From JALZVT01 sp964634815 (GTDB taxonomy: Bacteria; Pseudomonadota; Gammaproteobacteria; Pseudomonadales; Azotimanducaceae): a DNA stretch of 64,000 nucleotides. A program made the position numbers and the translations under genes. Each line of letters begins with the position of its first letter. The first letter of the stretch is position 1. The notes under the pieces are model-generated. The model was not told the DNA's origin, ran no database searches, and worked only from the letters and a program-made list of their open reading frames with translations. Positions 44,180 to 52,375 of the stretch are shown piece after piece. The stretch covers positions 72,008-136,007 of the forward strand of contig CAZWMD010000003.1 of the NCBI GenBank assembly GCA_964634815.1, given 5' to 3'.

Positions 44180-45499
44180 ATGACCAGTACCGACACGTCA
44201 AAATTGAAGCCGCCGCCCAACGCCCTGGGCTTGTCTCCTATCCTGCTGTTTTTGACCCTGGTTATTGCCTCTGGCCTGATCGCTGATGATTTCACCGCCA
44301 TGCCGACTCTGGTTGCCTTGCTTGTCACTATTGTCTACGCCTTGCTTCTCAAACCAGGGGGCGTAAATCTCAATGTGGCTGAAAAGGTGGATCTGTTTTG
44401 TCGCAGCAGTGGTGACCGGACCATAATTTTGCTGGTCATGGTGTTCATGTTGGCCGGCGCTTTTTACTCGCTCACCATTGATATTGGGGCGCGAGACGCA
44501 ACGGTTAACCTTGGCCTTGCGTTTGTTTCTGACCGCCTGTTGTTACCGGGCCTGTTCCTTATCTGTTGTGTGATTTCTTTTGCGATGGGTACGTCCATGG
44601 GCACAATCACGGCCCTGGCGCCCATTGGCATCGGACTCGCTGAGTCCATTGGCGTCTCAGTGCCCCTGGCGCTGGGTGTGGTGATTGGTGGGGCGATGTT
44701 TGGCGACAACCTGTCCTTTATTTCTGATACCACCATCGCAGCTACCCGCACTCAACGGGTAGAAATGATCGATAAGTTCCGGGTTAACCTGGTTATCACC
44801 CTGCCGGCCGTTTTGGTAGTTCTGCTGCTACTGGGGTTTGTCGACTTTCCAGCCACAGGTCAAATCACTCGTGATCCCTACGACCTGATGTTAGTAGTCC
44901 CGTATTTGGCCATTATTGTTGCCGCGCTCTGTCGACTCAATGTACTTGCGGTACTGGGCATTGGCATTGCCGCGGCGGCTGGAATAGGACTGCTTAATGG
45001 TACCTTCAGCTTTTGGACCATGGTGGCATCAATCCAGAAAGGCCTGGGCTGGATGCAGAATCTTGCAGCGATCGCTCTGGTTATCGGTGGGTTGGTTGGG
45101 CTTATGCGCGCCTACGGAGGCATAGAGTGGCTGCTAAACACCTTGCTGCGTTCCATCAAAACCTCTCGCCAGGCCGAATTCCGAATCGCCGCGCTTGCGG
45201 CGTTCCTCGATGTGTCCGTTGCCAACAACACCGTAGCTATAGTGACGGCGGGTCCAGTGGCCCGAGAGATCAATACAGCCTTTGATGTTGATCCCAGACG
45301 CACCGCGGGTCTGCTCGACATCTTTTCCTGCGGTTGCCAGGGGCTCATTCCCTACGGTGGGCAGTTATTGACCGCGTCGGCTCTTGCCGGGATATCGCCG
45401 TTGTCTATTAGCCTCTACTGCTGGTATCCGATGTTGATAATGGTCTCAGGGGTTGCTGCCATCTGGCTCGGTGTGCCGCGCCTTCCGCCGGTTCGCTAA
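44180..45499 (+). CDS. Na+/H+ antiporter, NhaC family
   Basis: 439 aa, about 11-12 membrane helices. Typical segments are FMLAGAFYSLT, SFAMGTSMGTITALAPIG, GVVIGGAMFGDNLSFISDTTIAATRTQ and the late VSVANNTVAIVTAGPVAREI. It probably expels Na+ in exchange for H+ or carries organic anions, as some NhaC relatives do. ATG 44180 gives MTSTDTSKLKPPP before the first helix. Na+ extrusion would fit a Na+-cycle together with Na+-NQR. Its 3' end overlaps the convergent peptidase-like gene by 54 bp. Confidence 0.87.
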   Translation: MTSTDTSKLKPPPNALGLSPILLFLTLVIASGLIADDFTAMPTLVALLVTIVYALLLKPGGVNLNVAEKVDLFCRSSGDRTIILLVMVFMLAGAFYSLTIDIGARDATVNLGLAFVSDRLLLPGLFLICCVISFAMGTSMGTITALAPIGIGLAESIGVSVPLALGVVIGGAMFGDNLSFISDTTIAATRTQRVEMIDKFRVNLVITLPAVLVVLLLLGFVDFPATGQITRDPYDLMLVVPYLAIIVAALCRLNVLAVLGIGIAAAAGIGLLNGTFSFWTMVASIQKGLGWMQNLAAIALVIGGLVGLMRAYGGIEWLLNTLLRSIKTSRQAEFRIAALAAFLDVSVANNTVAIVTAGPVAREINTAFDVDPRRTAGLLDIFSCGCQGLIPYGGQLLTASALAGISPLSISLYCWYPMLIMVSGVAAIWLGVPRLPPVR

Positions 45500-46708
45500 C
45501 TCTGGCAGAGCTGCCTCAAGCATCGCGCGGATTTGTCTGGTGATGTTGTGGCTTGTAGTGCGGTTTGCGCCAGCAATTCTTGGGGTATGTATGTGTCCAG
45601 CAGCGATGTCTCTGGTGTCTTGCTGCGCCAGGCGCACTGTGCGGTACGAGATTTCGTTGCTGAGGTAACCGCCGCCTGAGCCTCTAACCGAGGTGTTATT
45701 CACAATATCTCCAAGTGACGTTGCATTGCCTGTGCCCTGTTCGACGGTAGTTACGCTGCGATTATCGTTTACCTTGAACGGACTCTGGATAGCTTGCATC
45801 GAGTCCACGGGTAAGCTGAATTCAACAAACTCCGGGCCAGACAGATCAGCGCCATTGAGCATAGGCACCAGTGGCTGTTCTGCATTTGCGCCGGTGAGGA
45901 TCATCAGGTTATCGGGTGCTGTGGCTGAGCGACGGCGACCAGGGAACCGTTCGAGGTCGAAATCGTCGCGACCCATGCTGATCGTCACTATGGCGTCAAC
46001 GGCTCGCTCGGCTAGCAAAGGGGTGACCACCGATTCCACCATGCCTTCATCAAAATCTGCAAAGCGCACCGGGAAGACGGCGCTCTGGAGCTCGGCGCTT
46101 ATACCAGCGGATGAAATAACCAGTCCATCGAAGGACAGCGCGGCTACCCCGGAAGGGTTCGATTGATCGAGTTGATTGTGTAGTCCAAATGGATCAAAAC
46201 CCGTGATGAGGATTTGCAGATCGGCATCGCTGCCGAAGGTCAGATCATCAAACCCGCGAGAGGCGCGCTCGAATCGAGTCAGGGCAAGTTCCAGTGTGCG
46301 TTTTGCGTCTGCGTTGGTCGATTGGTGACGGTTTTTGATCACACTTTTTATAGCCAATCTGGACCAGTACAGCTTTCGGTCATCGACTGCCAGGAGCTGC
46401 CTCTGATCATCCAGCTGCTGGGATCGTCGCCACAGCAAATTGCCCAGCCGCGTCGCAGTTTTGCTGTCAAAGACACCGTTCATCTGGTCAAACTGTGAGG
46501 AAATCAATGCCGGCACAAAATCAGCAGAGCAGTTGAGTTGGAGTTCTGCGCAGGCTGCTTCCACACGCTGTTCTTCAAGGGTGAGGGCGGTCGCTGTGCT
46601 CTGCGTGTTGGCAGCCAAGGCGGCACTAAAGCCGCACAACAGGAGTGCCAGAGCCCGTGTCAGAGGTGGCGGACTAAACCGGTGTAATGAAGTTGGTTGT
46701 AATGGCAT
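45446..46708 (-). CDS. Exported pyroglutamyl-peptidase-like (C15) protein with Cys-to-Ser substitution
   Basis: 420 aa. A signal-like hydrophobic N-terminus (LTRALALLLCGFSAALA) is followed by about 140 residues of unknown helical sequence and then a peptidase C15 fold: ILITGFDPFG near residue 165, the Glu region GRDDFDLERFPGR, and the His region AGHIHTPRI. At the nucleophile position, family consensus YLCN, the sequence reads GGYLSNEISY, so the residue is S350 (codon AGC on the minus strand at 45659-45661). Normal pyroglutamyl peptidases are about 215-aa cytosolic cysteine enzymes. This one is long, apparently exported, and either catalytically altered or inactive. It overlaps the antiporter's 3' end. 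Confidence 0.75.
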   Translation of the reverse strand: MPLQPTSLHRFSPPPLTRALALLLCGFSAALAANTQSTATALTLEEQRVEAACAELQLNCSADFVPALISSQFDQMNGVFDSKTATRLGNLLWRRSQQLDDQRQLLAVDDRKLYWSRLAIKSVIKNRHQSTNADAKRTLELALTRFERASRGFDDLTFGSDADLQILITGFDPFGLHNQLDQSNPSGVAALSFDGLVISSAGISAELQSAVFPVRFADFDEGMVESVVTPLLAERAVDAIVTISMGRDDFDLERFPGRRRSATAPDNLMILTGANAEQPLVPMLNGADLSGPEFVEFSLPVDSMQAIQSPFKVNDNRSVTTVEQGTGNATSLGDIVNNTSVRGSGGGYLSNEISYRTVRLAQQDTRDIAAGHIHTPRIAGANRTTSHNITRQIRAMLEAALPELANRRKARHTEPDGSNP

Positions 46709-46809
46709 GGATATGATCTCTGCGAGTTAGGCAACTTTGACGCTCTGCTTACAGTTATACGGTAAACTTGGGGGTTGAAAACAGTCATATGTGAGTTAGG
46801 GGAAGTCTG

Positions 46810-48018
46810 ATGTCTGAATCAAGTCAGCTTGATGCGTTTAGGGAATCCACCCGCGAGTGGGTTTCCGCAAATTTGCCAGAAGGCCTGAAAGGGCGGGTTA
46901 TCGGCATGGAGGGTGAAACCGAAGCCAGTCTGGGTGAGGATCTCCAGACCTGGCGAGCGCGACTGGCAGATAAGGGATGGGGTGCCCCCACCTGGCCGAC
47001 CCAGTACGGTGGCGCAGGGCTGTCTCATCCAGAAGCCAAGGTTATTGGTCAAGAGATTGCCAAGGCCGGAGGATTCAATCCAATACCGCTACTCGCAGGT
47101 ATGGGCGTGACCATGGTAGGCCCAACCGTTTTGGAATACGGCACAGACGATCAAAAACAGCGTCATTTACCGGGCATTGCCAGTGGTGAGATACGTTGGT
47201 GTCTGGGATTGTCTGAACCCAACGCTGGATCTGATCTTGCGTCGCTGGCCACCAAGGCCGTTGATGAAGGCGATTGTTTTGTGCTGAACGGCTCCAAGAT
47301 CTGGACGTCTGGTGCCGACATCTCACAGTGGTGTGGTGCTGTTGTCCGTACAGATAACAACGTCAAGAAGCGCGATGGCATCAGCTTTGTGATGCTGCCC
47401 ATGGATCAAGCGGGGGTGACAACCAAGCCCATTAAGCTGATCTCCGGTTCTTCACCGTTTTGTGAAACCTTTTTTAACGACGCAAGAGCAGACAAGGCTG
47501 ATTTGCTGGGTGACCTGAACGACGGCTGGAGTGTAGTTAAGCGCCTCTTACAGCATGAGCGTCAGAGCCAAACCACCAGTGGTGGGCGCGAGACGGAAAA
47601 AGAAAGCCTTGCGGATATCGCCAAAAAATACGTTGGCGAAGAGGCTGATGGGCGGCTGGCTGATGCAGATTTACGGCAGAGAATTGCCTCGCATCTGATG
47701 GACGCTAAAGCGCACAGCCTCACTGTGGGTCGAATCACTGCTGAGGCCAAGGGCAAGGTAGAGGTAAGTGCAGCCGCCTCAATTTTGAAAAACTCTGCGA
47801 CCAACGTCTCGCAAACCAAGTCAGAGCTTATGCTTGAAATTATGGGTAACCAGGGCATTGGCTGGGAAGGTAACCAGTTTTCCCCGGACGAACTGGAGCA
47901 GGTCCGCGATTGGCTGTGGGGTAAGGCGATCTCCATCTACGGCGGTTCAGCCGAGGTGCAGAAAAATATTATTTCCAAGAACATTCTCGGCTTGCCCGAA
48001 ACGACACAGAAGGGGTAG
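46810..48018 (+). CDS. Acyl-CoA dehydrogenase, larger subunit of an adjacent pair
   Basis: 402 aa flavoprotein of the acyl-CoA dehydrogenase family, which oxidises acyl-CoA to 2-enoyl-CoA and passes electrons to ETF. Visible signatures are LGLSEPNAGSDLASL, NGSKIWTSGADISQW (FAD-binding middle domain) and the C-terminal IYGGSAEVQKNIISKNILGLP. A good ribosome site (GGGGAA) precedes ATG 46810. It is 6 bp from a second dehydrogenase gene, an arrangement seen for heteromeric steroid side-chain enzymes such as FadE28-FadE29; the substrate here is inferred at most to be a bulky acyl-CoA. Confidence 0.9.
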   Translation: MSESSQLDAFRESTREWVSANLPEGLKGRVIGMEGETEASLGEDLQTWRARLADKGWGAPTWPTQYGGAGLSHPEAKVIGQEIAKAGGFNPIPLLAGMGVTMVGPTVLEYGTDDQKQRHLPGIASGEIRWCLGLSEPNAGSDLASLATKAVDEGDCFVLNGSKIWTSGADISQWCGAVVRTDNNVKKRDGISFVMLPMDQAGVTTKPIKLISGSSPFCETFFNDARADKADLLGDLNDGWSVVKRLLQHERQSQTTSGGRETEKESLADIAKKYVGEEADGRLADADLRQRIASHLMDAKAHSLTVGRITAEAKGKVEVSAAASILKNSATNVSQTKSELMLEIMGNQGIGWEGNQFSPDELEQVRDWLWGKAISIYGGSAEVQKNIISKNILGLPETTQKG

Positions 48019-48024
48019 TCCGCG

Positions 48025-49167
48025 ATGGCCGCATTAACAGAAGAACAATCCTTGATTCGTGACCAGGCAAAATCCTGGGCCACAGAGAAAGCGCCGGTTG
48101 GGAGCTTTCGGAAGATGCGCGATTCAGGCATCCCGGAACGCTTCGAAGGTCAAACCTGGGAGTCCATGATTGAAATGGGCTGGACCGGAATTCTGATACC
48201 CGAAACCTACGGTGGTTCTGACCTGGGTTACCTCACCTTTGGTGTTGTATTGGAAGAACTGGGTCGACAGCTGACGGCGTCACCTTTGCTGGCATCCTCT
48301 TTGGTGGGTACCTCAGCTATCTTGCTGGGTGGCAATGAAGAACAAAAACAGGCGTATCTGCCCAAGCTTATTGATGGCAGTGAAATACTCACCCTGGCCG
48401 TTGACGAAGGACCGCGCCATGATCCGGTTAAAACCGCTCTTGCTGCGAACAAAACGGCATCGGGCTATGAACTGTCGGGCACTAAGTTCATGGTGCTTGA
48501 AGGCATGGCGGCGACAACCTTTGTAGTTGTTGCTCGCAGTTCAGGTGCCGCAGGTGAGTCACAAGGCCTGAGCCTGTTTCTTGTGCCTGCAAACGCCCAG
48601 GGCGTTTCTCGCGAGGCGGTGCACACTATGGATAACCGCGGCTACGCAACCGTTCAGTTAAACGGGGTTAGCGTTGCCAATGAGGCACTCTTGGGAGCTG
48701 CCGATGAAGGTAATCAGCTGCTCGAGGCAGTATTGGATCGTGGCCGGGCAGGGTTGGGGGCTGAGATGATTGGCACGGCCAGTCAGGCATTCGACATGAC
48801 CCTTGAGTATCTGAAAACGCGCGAGCAATTTGGTCGAGTGATTGGTTCTTTCCAGGCCCTTGGACACCGTGCAGCGGAGCTGTACTCCGGGATGGAGCTG
48901 GCGCGCTCCTGTGCGGAATCAGCCCTCCAGGCGCTTGATGCCGGGGCCGAGGGCGTTGCACTCGCTGAGTTGAGTTCCTTATCCAAGTGTCGCGTAGGCG
49001 AGTATCTGCACAGCATGTCTAATCAGCTGATACAGATTCATGGTGGCATAGGTATGACTGACGAGTTTGATGCCGGCCTGTATCTGAAACGGGCCAGAGC
49101 GCTGGAGACGATCTACGGCAACCGGTCATTTCACCGTGACCGCTACGCGCGTGCCCTGGGCTTTTAG
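48025..49167 (+). CDS. Acyl-CoA dehydrogenase, smaller subunit of the pair
   Basis: 380 aa. N-terminal helical domain with WESMIEMGWTGILIPETYGGSDLGY, a middle domain in which the usual flavin motif is degenerate (LAVDEGPRHDP in place of TEP-x-x-GSD), and a C-terminal QIHGGIGMTDEFDAGLYLKRA. Such degenerate small subunits occur as partners in heterotetrameric acyl-CoA dehydrogenases where only one subunit type completes the active site. It is convergent with the MFS gene 18 bp away. Confidence 0.88.
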   Translation: MAALTEEQSLIRDQAKSWATEKAPVGSFRKMRDSGIPERFEGQTWESMIEMGWTGILIPETYGGSDLGYLTFGVVLEELGRQLTASPLLASSLVGTSAILLGGNEEQKQAYLPKLIDGSEILTLAVDEGPRHDPVKTALAANKTASGYELSGTKFMVLEGMAATTFVVVARSSGAAGESQGLSLFLVPANAQGVSREAVHTMDNRGYATVQLNGVSVANEALLGAADEGNQLLEAVLDRGRAGLGAEMIGTASQAFDMTLEYLKTREQFGRVIGSFQALGHRAAELYSGMELARSCAESALQALDAGAEGVALAELSSLSKCRVGEYLHSMSNQLIQIHGGIGMTDEFDAGLYLKRARALETIYGNRSFHRDRYARALGF

Positions 49168-49185
49168 CTAAAAGGGCTTCACCAA

Positions 49186-50403
49186 CTAAGGTGTGCCGTG
49201 TACCTGGACCCGGCGTCCGATCCAGTGCATCGAAATGAGCAAAACCACGTACATGCCCGCCGCAAACGCGTAGGGCAGCGTTGGGTTTAGCTGGTACATA
49301 AAGCCGCCAATCAGTGGTCCAATGGTGAAGCCCAGAGGGCCACAGGAACCCGCTACACCCGCCACCGCACCCTGTTCCTCGGGCGAGACTGCCAGAGACG
49401 CGCCGGCCATAAAGCCTGGACCTGCGAGCCCCATGCCAAAACCAAGCACGGTCATGGCGATGGTCAGCGACAGCTGGGTATCGGTTGTGGCGAAAATGGT
49501 GAAGGCCACAATCAGCAATGGCATAGCGGCTTTGAGCAGCGTGAATGGGGCCAGATCCAGGCGCTGCACCACAACGGCCTGGGCAAGCAAAGAAGCTCCG
49601 GCTGAGCACGTCATGGCGATACCAAATACGCGAGCCGTTTCGCCGGCGGTGAGTTCAAGCGCGTCCTGAAATCGAAAGCCCATGGTTTGCTGGACCAATG
49701 CAAAACCGGTGAACATCAACACACCCACCAACACAAAAGGAAAGATACGAGCGTCCAGATAACTCATTCTGGGGCGTGCCGCACGGCTGATGACTCTTGG
49801 CGGTTCCTGCAGAAACCGCCAGACGAATAGACCGTTCAACAACGCAAGTCCCGCCATGATCCACAAGGGAGTAAGCAAGGAAATCACAGCCAGACCAGCA
49901 ACCACCGGCCCCAGTATCGCGCCGAGATTGTTTGCAGCTCCGGCAGCACCCATGCCCTTGGTTCGGTTGGTTAGATCGGTTACGTCTGCCATATAAGCAT
50001 TGGCGGCGGGCATGGTTGCCGACATTACCGCTGCGTGCATCACGCGCGTAAAGATGAGCGTAAGGAATAAAGGTAAGCCGGTAATCCAGCCTTCGAGCCC
50101 GGCATTGAGAACACTGTTGAACAGGGCTGTGCCCGCGGTGAAACCAAACAAGCCAATCAGCATTACGCGTTTGCGTCCCCAGCGGTCGCTCAGTCGCCCC
50201 CACATTGGTGAGGCGAGAAACACCATTAACGAAGATGACGCGATGATGGTGGTGATCTGAAATTCCTGTAGCCCGATCTCGCGCCCCAGAGGAGCGAGCA
50301 CGGGAAACAACACCGAAAAACCCATGCCAACAATAATCAGTGACGCAAGCAGCGTTCGCTTTGCGGCCTCGGTAGAAAAACTGTCCGGATCGGAATTTGC
50401 CAA
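49186..50403 (-). CDS. MFS transporter
   Basis: 405 aa, 12 predicted helices. Major-facilitator motif A is visible as GRLSDRWGRKRVMLIG between helices 2 and 3, and a related sequence follows in the second half. The DHA1 (drug:H+ antiporter) group is the best fit (helix 4-5 region ARVMHAAVMSATMPAANAYMADVT). Substrate unknown. It is divergent from the monooxygenase gene with 214 bp between, so a shared regulatory region is possible. Confidence 0.85.
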   Translation of the reverse strand: MANSDPDSFSTEAAKRTLLASLIIVGMGFSVLFPVLAPLGREIGLQEFQITTIIASSSLMVFLASPMWGRLSDRWGRKRVMLIGLFGFTAGTALFNSVLNAGLEGWITGLPLFLTLIFTRVMHAAVMSATMPAANAYMADVTDLTNRTKGMGAAGAANNLGAILGPVVAGLAVISLLTPLWIMAGLALLNGLFVWRFLQEPPRVISRAARPRMSYLDARIFPFVLVGVLMFTGFALVQQTMGFRFQDALELTAGETARVFGIAMTCSAGASLLAQAVVVQRLDLAPFTLLKAAMPLLIVAFTIFATTDTQLSLTIAMTVLGFGMGLAGPGFMAGASLAVSPEEQGAVAGVAGSCGPLGFTIGPLIGGFMYQLNPTLPYAFAAGMYVVLLISMHWIGRRVQVHGTP

Positions 50404-50617
50404 GCTGGTCTCGCGAGTAGGGCTGCCTAAGTGAATCTCATGCAGCCGGCCATGTTACCGCATCAAACAGTGCGCGAACGCCTTTAGATAGATTTGCAAG
50501 AGAGCTTTAGTGAAAACCGCACTATTGCTCTAACAACGTTTGCAACGGTAATTGAGATATCATGAACACGGCAGACTAAGGTATTAACAGGGTTGTAGAA
50601 GAGGCGGTCGAAAAGTT

Positions 50618-52147
50618 ATGGAACAGGCAAAGCTACCCGAGCACGTAGATGTCATCATAGTTGGCGCCGGTATTTCGGGCGTCAGTGCAGCGCATCACAT
50701 CAAACAGGGTGCTCCGAATCGCAGTTTTGCGATTCTCGAGGCCCGCGAGCGTATGGGTGGAACCTGGGACCTGTTTCGTTACCCGGGCGTACGATCCGAT
50801 AGCGACATGCACACCCTTGGTTTTTCCTTTCGACCCTGGCGTGAAGCCAAGGCCATTGCTGATGGTCCATCCATTCGCAGTTATGTAAAAGCAACCGCTA
50901 CAGAAAGTGGTCTTATGGATCATGTGCGCTTGCAGCACAAAGTGGTTAAGGCTGATTTTGATCAGGCAACCTCGCTGTGGTCAGTAGAGATCGATAACGC
51001 GGGTACAACTCGGCAAATGACTTGTAGCCTGCTGTTTATGTGTGGTGGTTACTACAATTACACCAATGGCTACACGCCAGACTTTGCGGGCCGGGCGTCT
51101 TTCTCGGGTCAGGTTGTGCATCCACAACACTGGCCAGAAGATCTGGATTACCAGGGCAAAAAAGTTCTGGTGATTGGTAGTGGCGCAACCGCGATGACAT
51201 TGGTGCCAGCGATGTCTGAGTTGGCAGAGAAAGTAACCATGTTGCAGCGCTCGCCAACCTACGTTGTTTCTCGTTCAGATCAGGACGCAGTTGCGAATTT
51301 CTTGCGCAAGATCCTGCCCGAGAAATGGGCCTACGCACTAACGCGTTGGAAGAACGTAGAGATGCAGCGCTTTTTCTTCAACCGTACGCGTACGCAGCCG
51401 CAGAAGGTGAAAGCCAAGTTGCTTGAAATGGTTCGACAGGAGCTAGGCGACGATTACGATATAGAGAAACATTTTACGCCAACCTATAACCCCTGGGATC
51501 AACGCCTGTGTTTGGTGCCCAACGCCGATTTGTTCAAGGCCATTAAAAGCAAGAAGGCTGAGGTGGTGACGGAACATATTGATACCTTTGTACCTGAAGG
51601 TGTTCGACTCAAGAATGGTGAGACGATCGAAGCGGATATTATCGTTACCGCAACTGGCCTGAATCTCGAGGTACTTGGTGGCGCAACCTTTAGCGTCGAC
51701 GGCAACCCCATCAACTTTGCGGAAACCTTCAGCTACAAAGGCATGATGTATTCGGATGTGCCCAATCTAATTCAGACCTTTGGTTATATAAACGCGTCAT
51801 GGACTCTGCGCGCTGATCTGACGTCAGAATACGGCGTGCGTGTGCTCAATCATTTAAGTAAAACCAACACTACCCAGGTCACACCGCGCGTTACCGCGGC
51901 GGATGCCGATATGCCTGCACGGCCCTGGATTGTGGATTTTCCAGCCGGTTACATGGAGCGCTCCATGCATTTGTTTCCCAAACAGGGTGATCGGCAACCC
52001 TGGCTGAACACGCAAAACTTTGCACTGGATCGGAAGACCATTCGCAACGCCCCCGTGGAAGATGGCTCATTGATCTTTTCAGGTCCTACAAGAGCGACTG
52101 CTGTGGATGCCCAGGGACGTTCTGCTGTTCAATCAGATGTAGCCTGA
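50618..52147 (+). CDS. FAD-dependent monooxygenase, Baeyer-Villiger type
   Basis: 509 aa. The N-terminal FAD Rossmann motif is IIVGAGISGVSAAHHI (about 10-25), and the NADPH Rossmann motif VLVIGSGATAMTLVPAM (about 186-202). Between them FSGQVVHPQHWP fits the type I Baeyer-Villiger fingerprint F-x-G-x-x-x-H-x-x-x-W-P exactly. The MGGTWDLFRYPGVRSDSDM segment is also typical. It should insert oxygen next to a ketone or hydroxylate a related substrate using NADPH and O2. It fits the ring- and side-chain-degrading enzymes nearby. Divergent MFS gene upstream. Confidence 0.9.
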   Translation: MEQAKLPEHVDVIIVGAGISGVSAAHHIKQGAPNRSFAILEARERMGGTWDLFRYPGVRSDSDMHTLGFSFRPWREAKAIADGPSIRSYVKATATESGLMDHVRLQHKVVKADFDQATSLWSVEIDNAGTTRQMTCSLLFMCGGYYNYTNGYTPDFAGRASFSGQVVHPQHWPEDLDYQGKKVLVIGSGATAMTLVPAMSELAEKVTMLQRSPTYVVSRSDQDAVANFLRKILPEKWAYALTRWKNVEMQRFFFNRTRTQPQKVKAKLLEMVRQELGDDYDIEKHFTPTYNPWDQRLCLVPNADLFKAIKSKKAEVVTEHIDTFVPEGVRLKNGETIEADIIVTATGLNLEVLGGATFSVDGNPINFAETFSYKGMMYSDVPNLIQTFGYINASWTLRADLTSEYGVRVLNHLSKTNTTQVTPRVTAADADMPARPWIVDFPAGYMERSMHLFPKQGDRQPWLNTQNFALDRKTIRNAPVEDGSLIFSGPTRATAVDAQGRSAVQSDVA

Positions 52148-52375
52148 AGTCCTTGATTCTCTGAGGTTTTAAACACCTGTGAGGTCTGTGAGTCGTTTGT
52201 GAAAGCCGCTCGGTGGCGGTGCTATGGCTGTTAGCATGGTTTCAAACCAATAGCGGTTACTGTGGTCTTAAGAGTGTGCGGTAGCGCACAAACTTGGGCG
52301 GTTTACGTCACGAGAATAACCACTGGGACAACCAGGCATTACTGGCTGATTTGCCAGCACAGAGCAGGGGCACGC

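Noticed and set aside
46737..46768. TTGACG with TAAACT as a promoter for the acyl-CoA dehydrogenase pair
   Set aside because: The spacing is about 20 bp and the -10 is poor, so it was not called.
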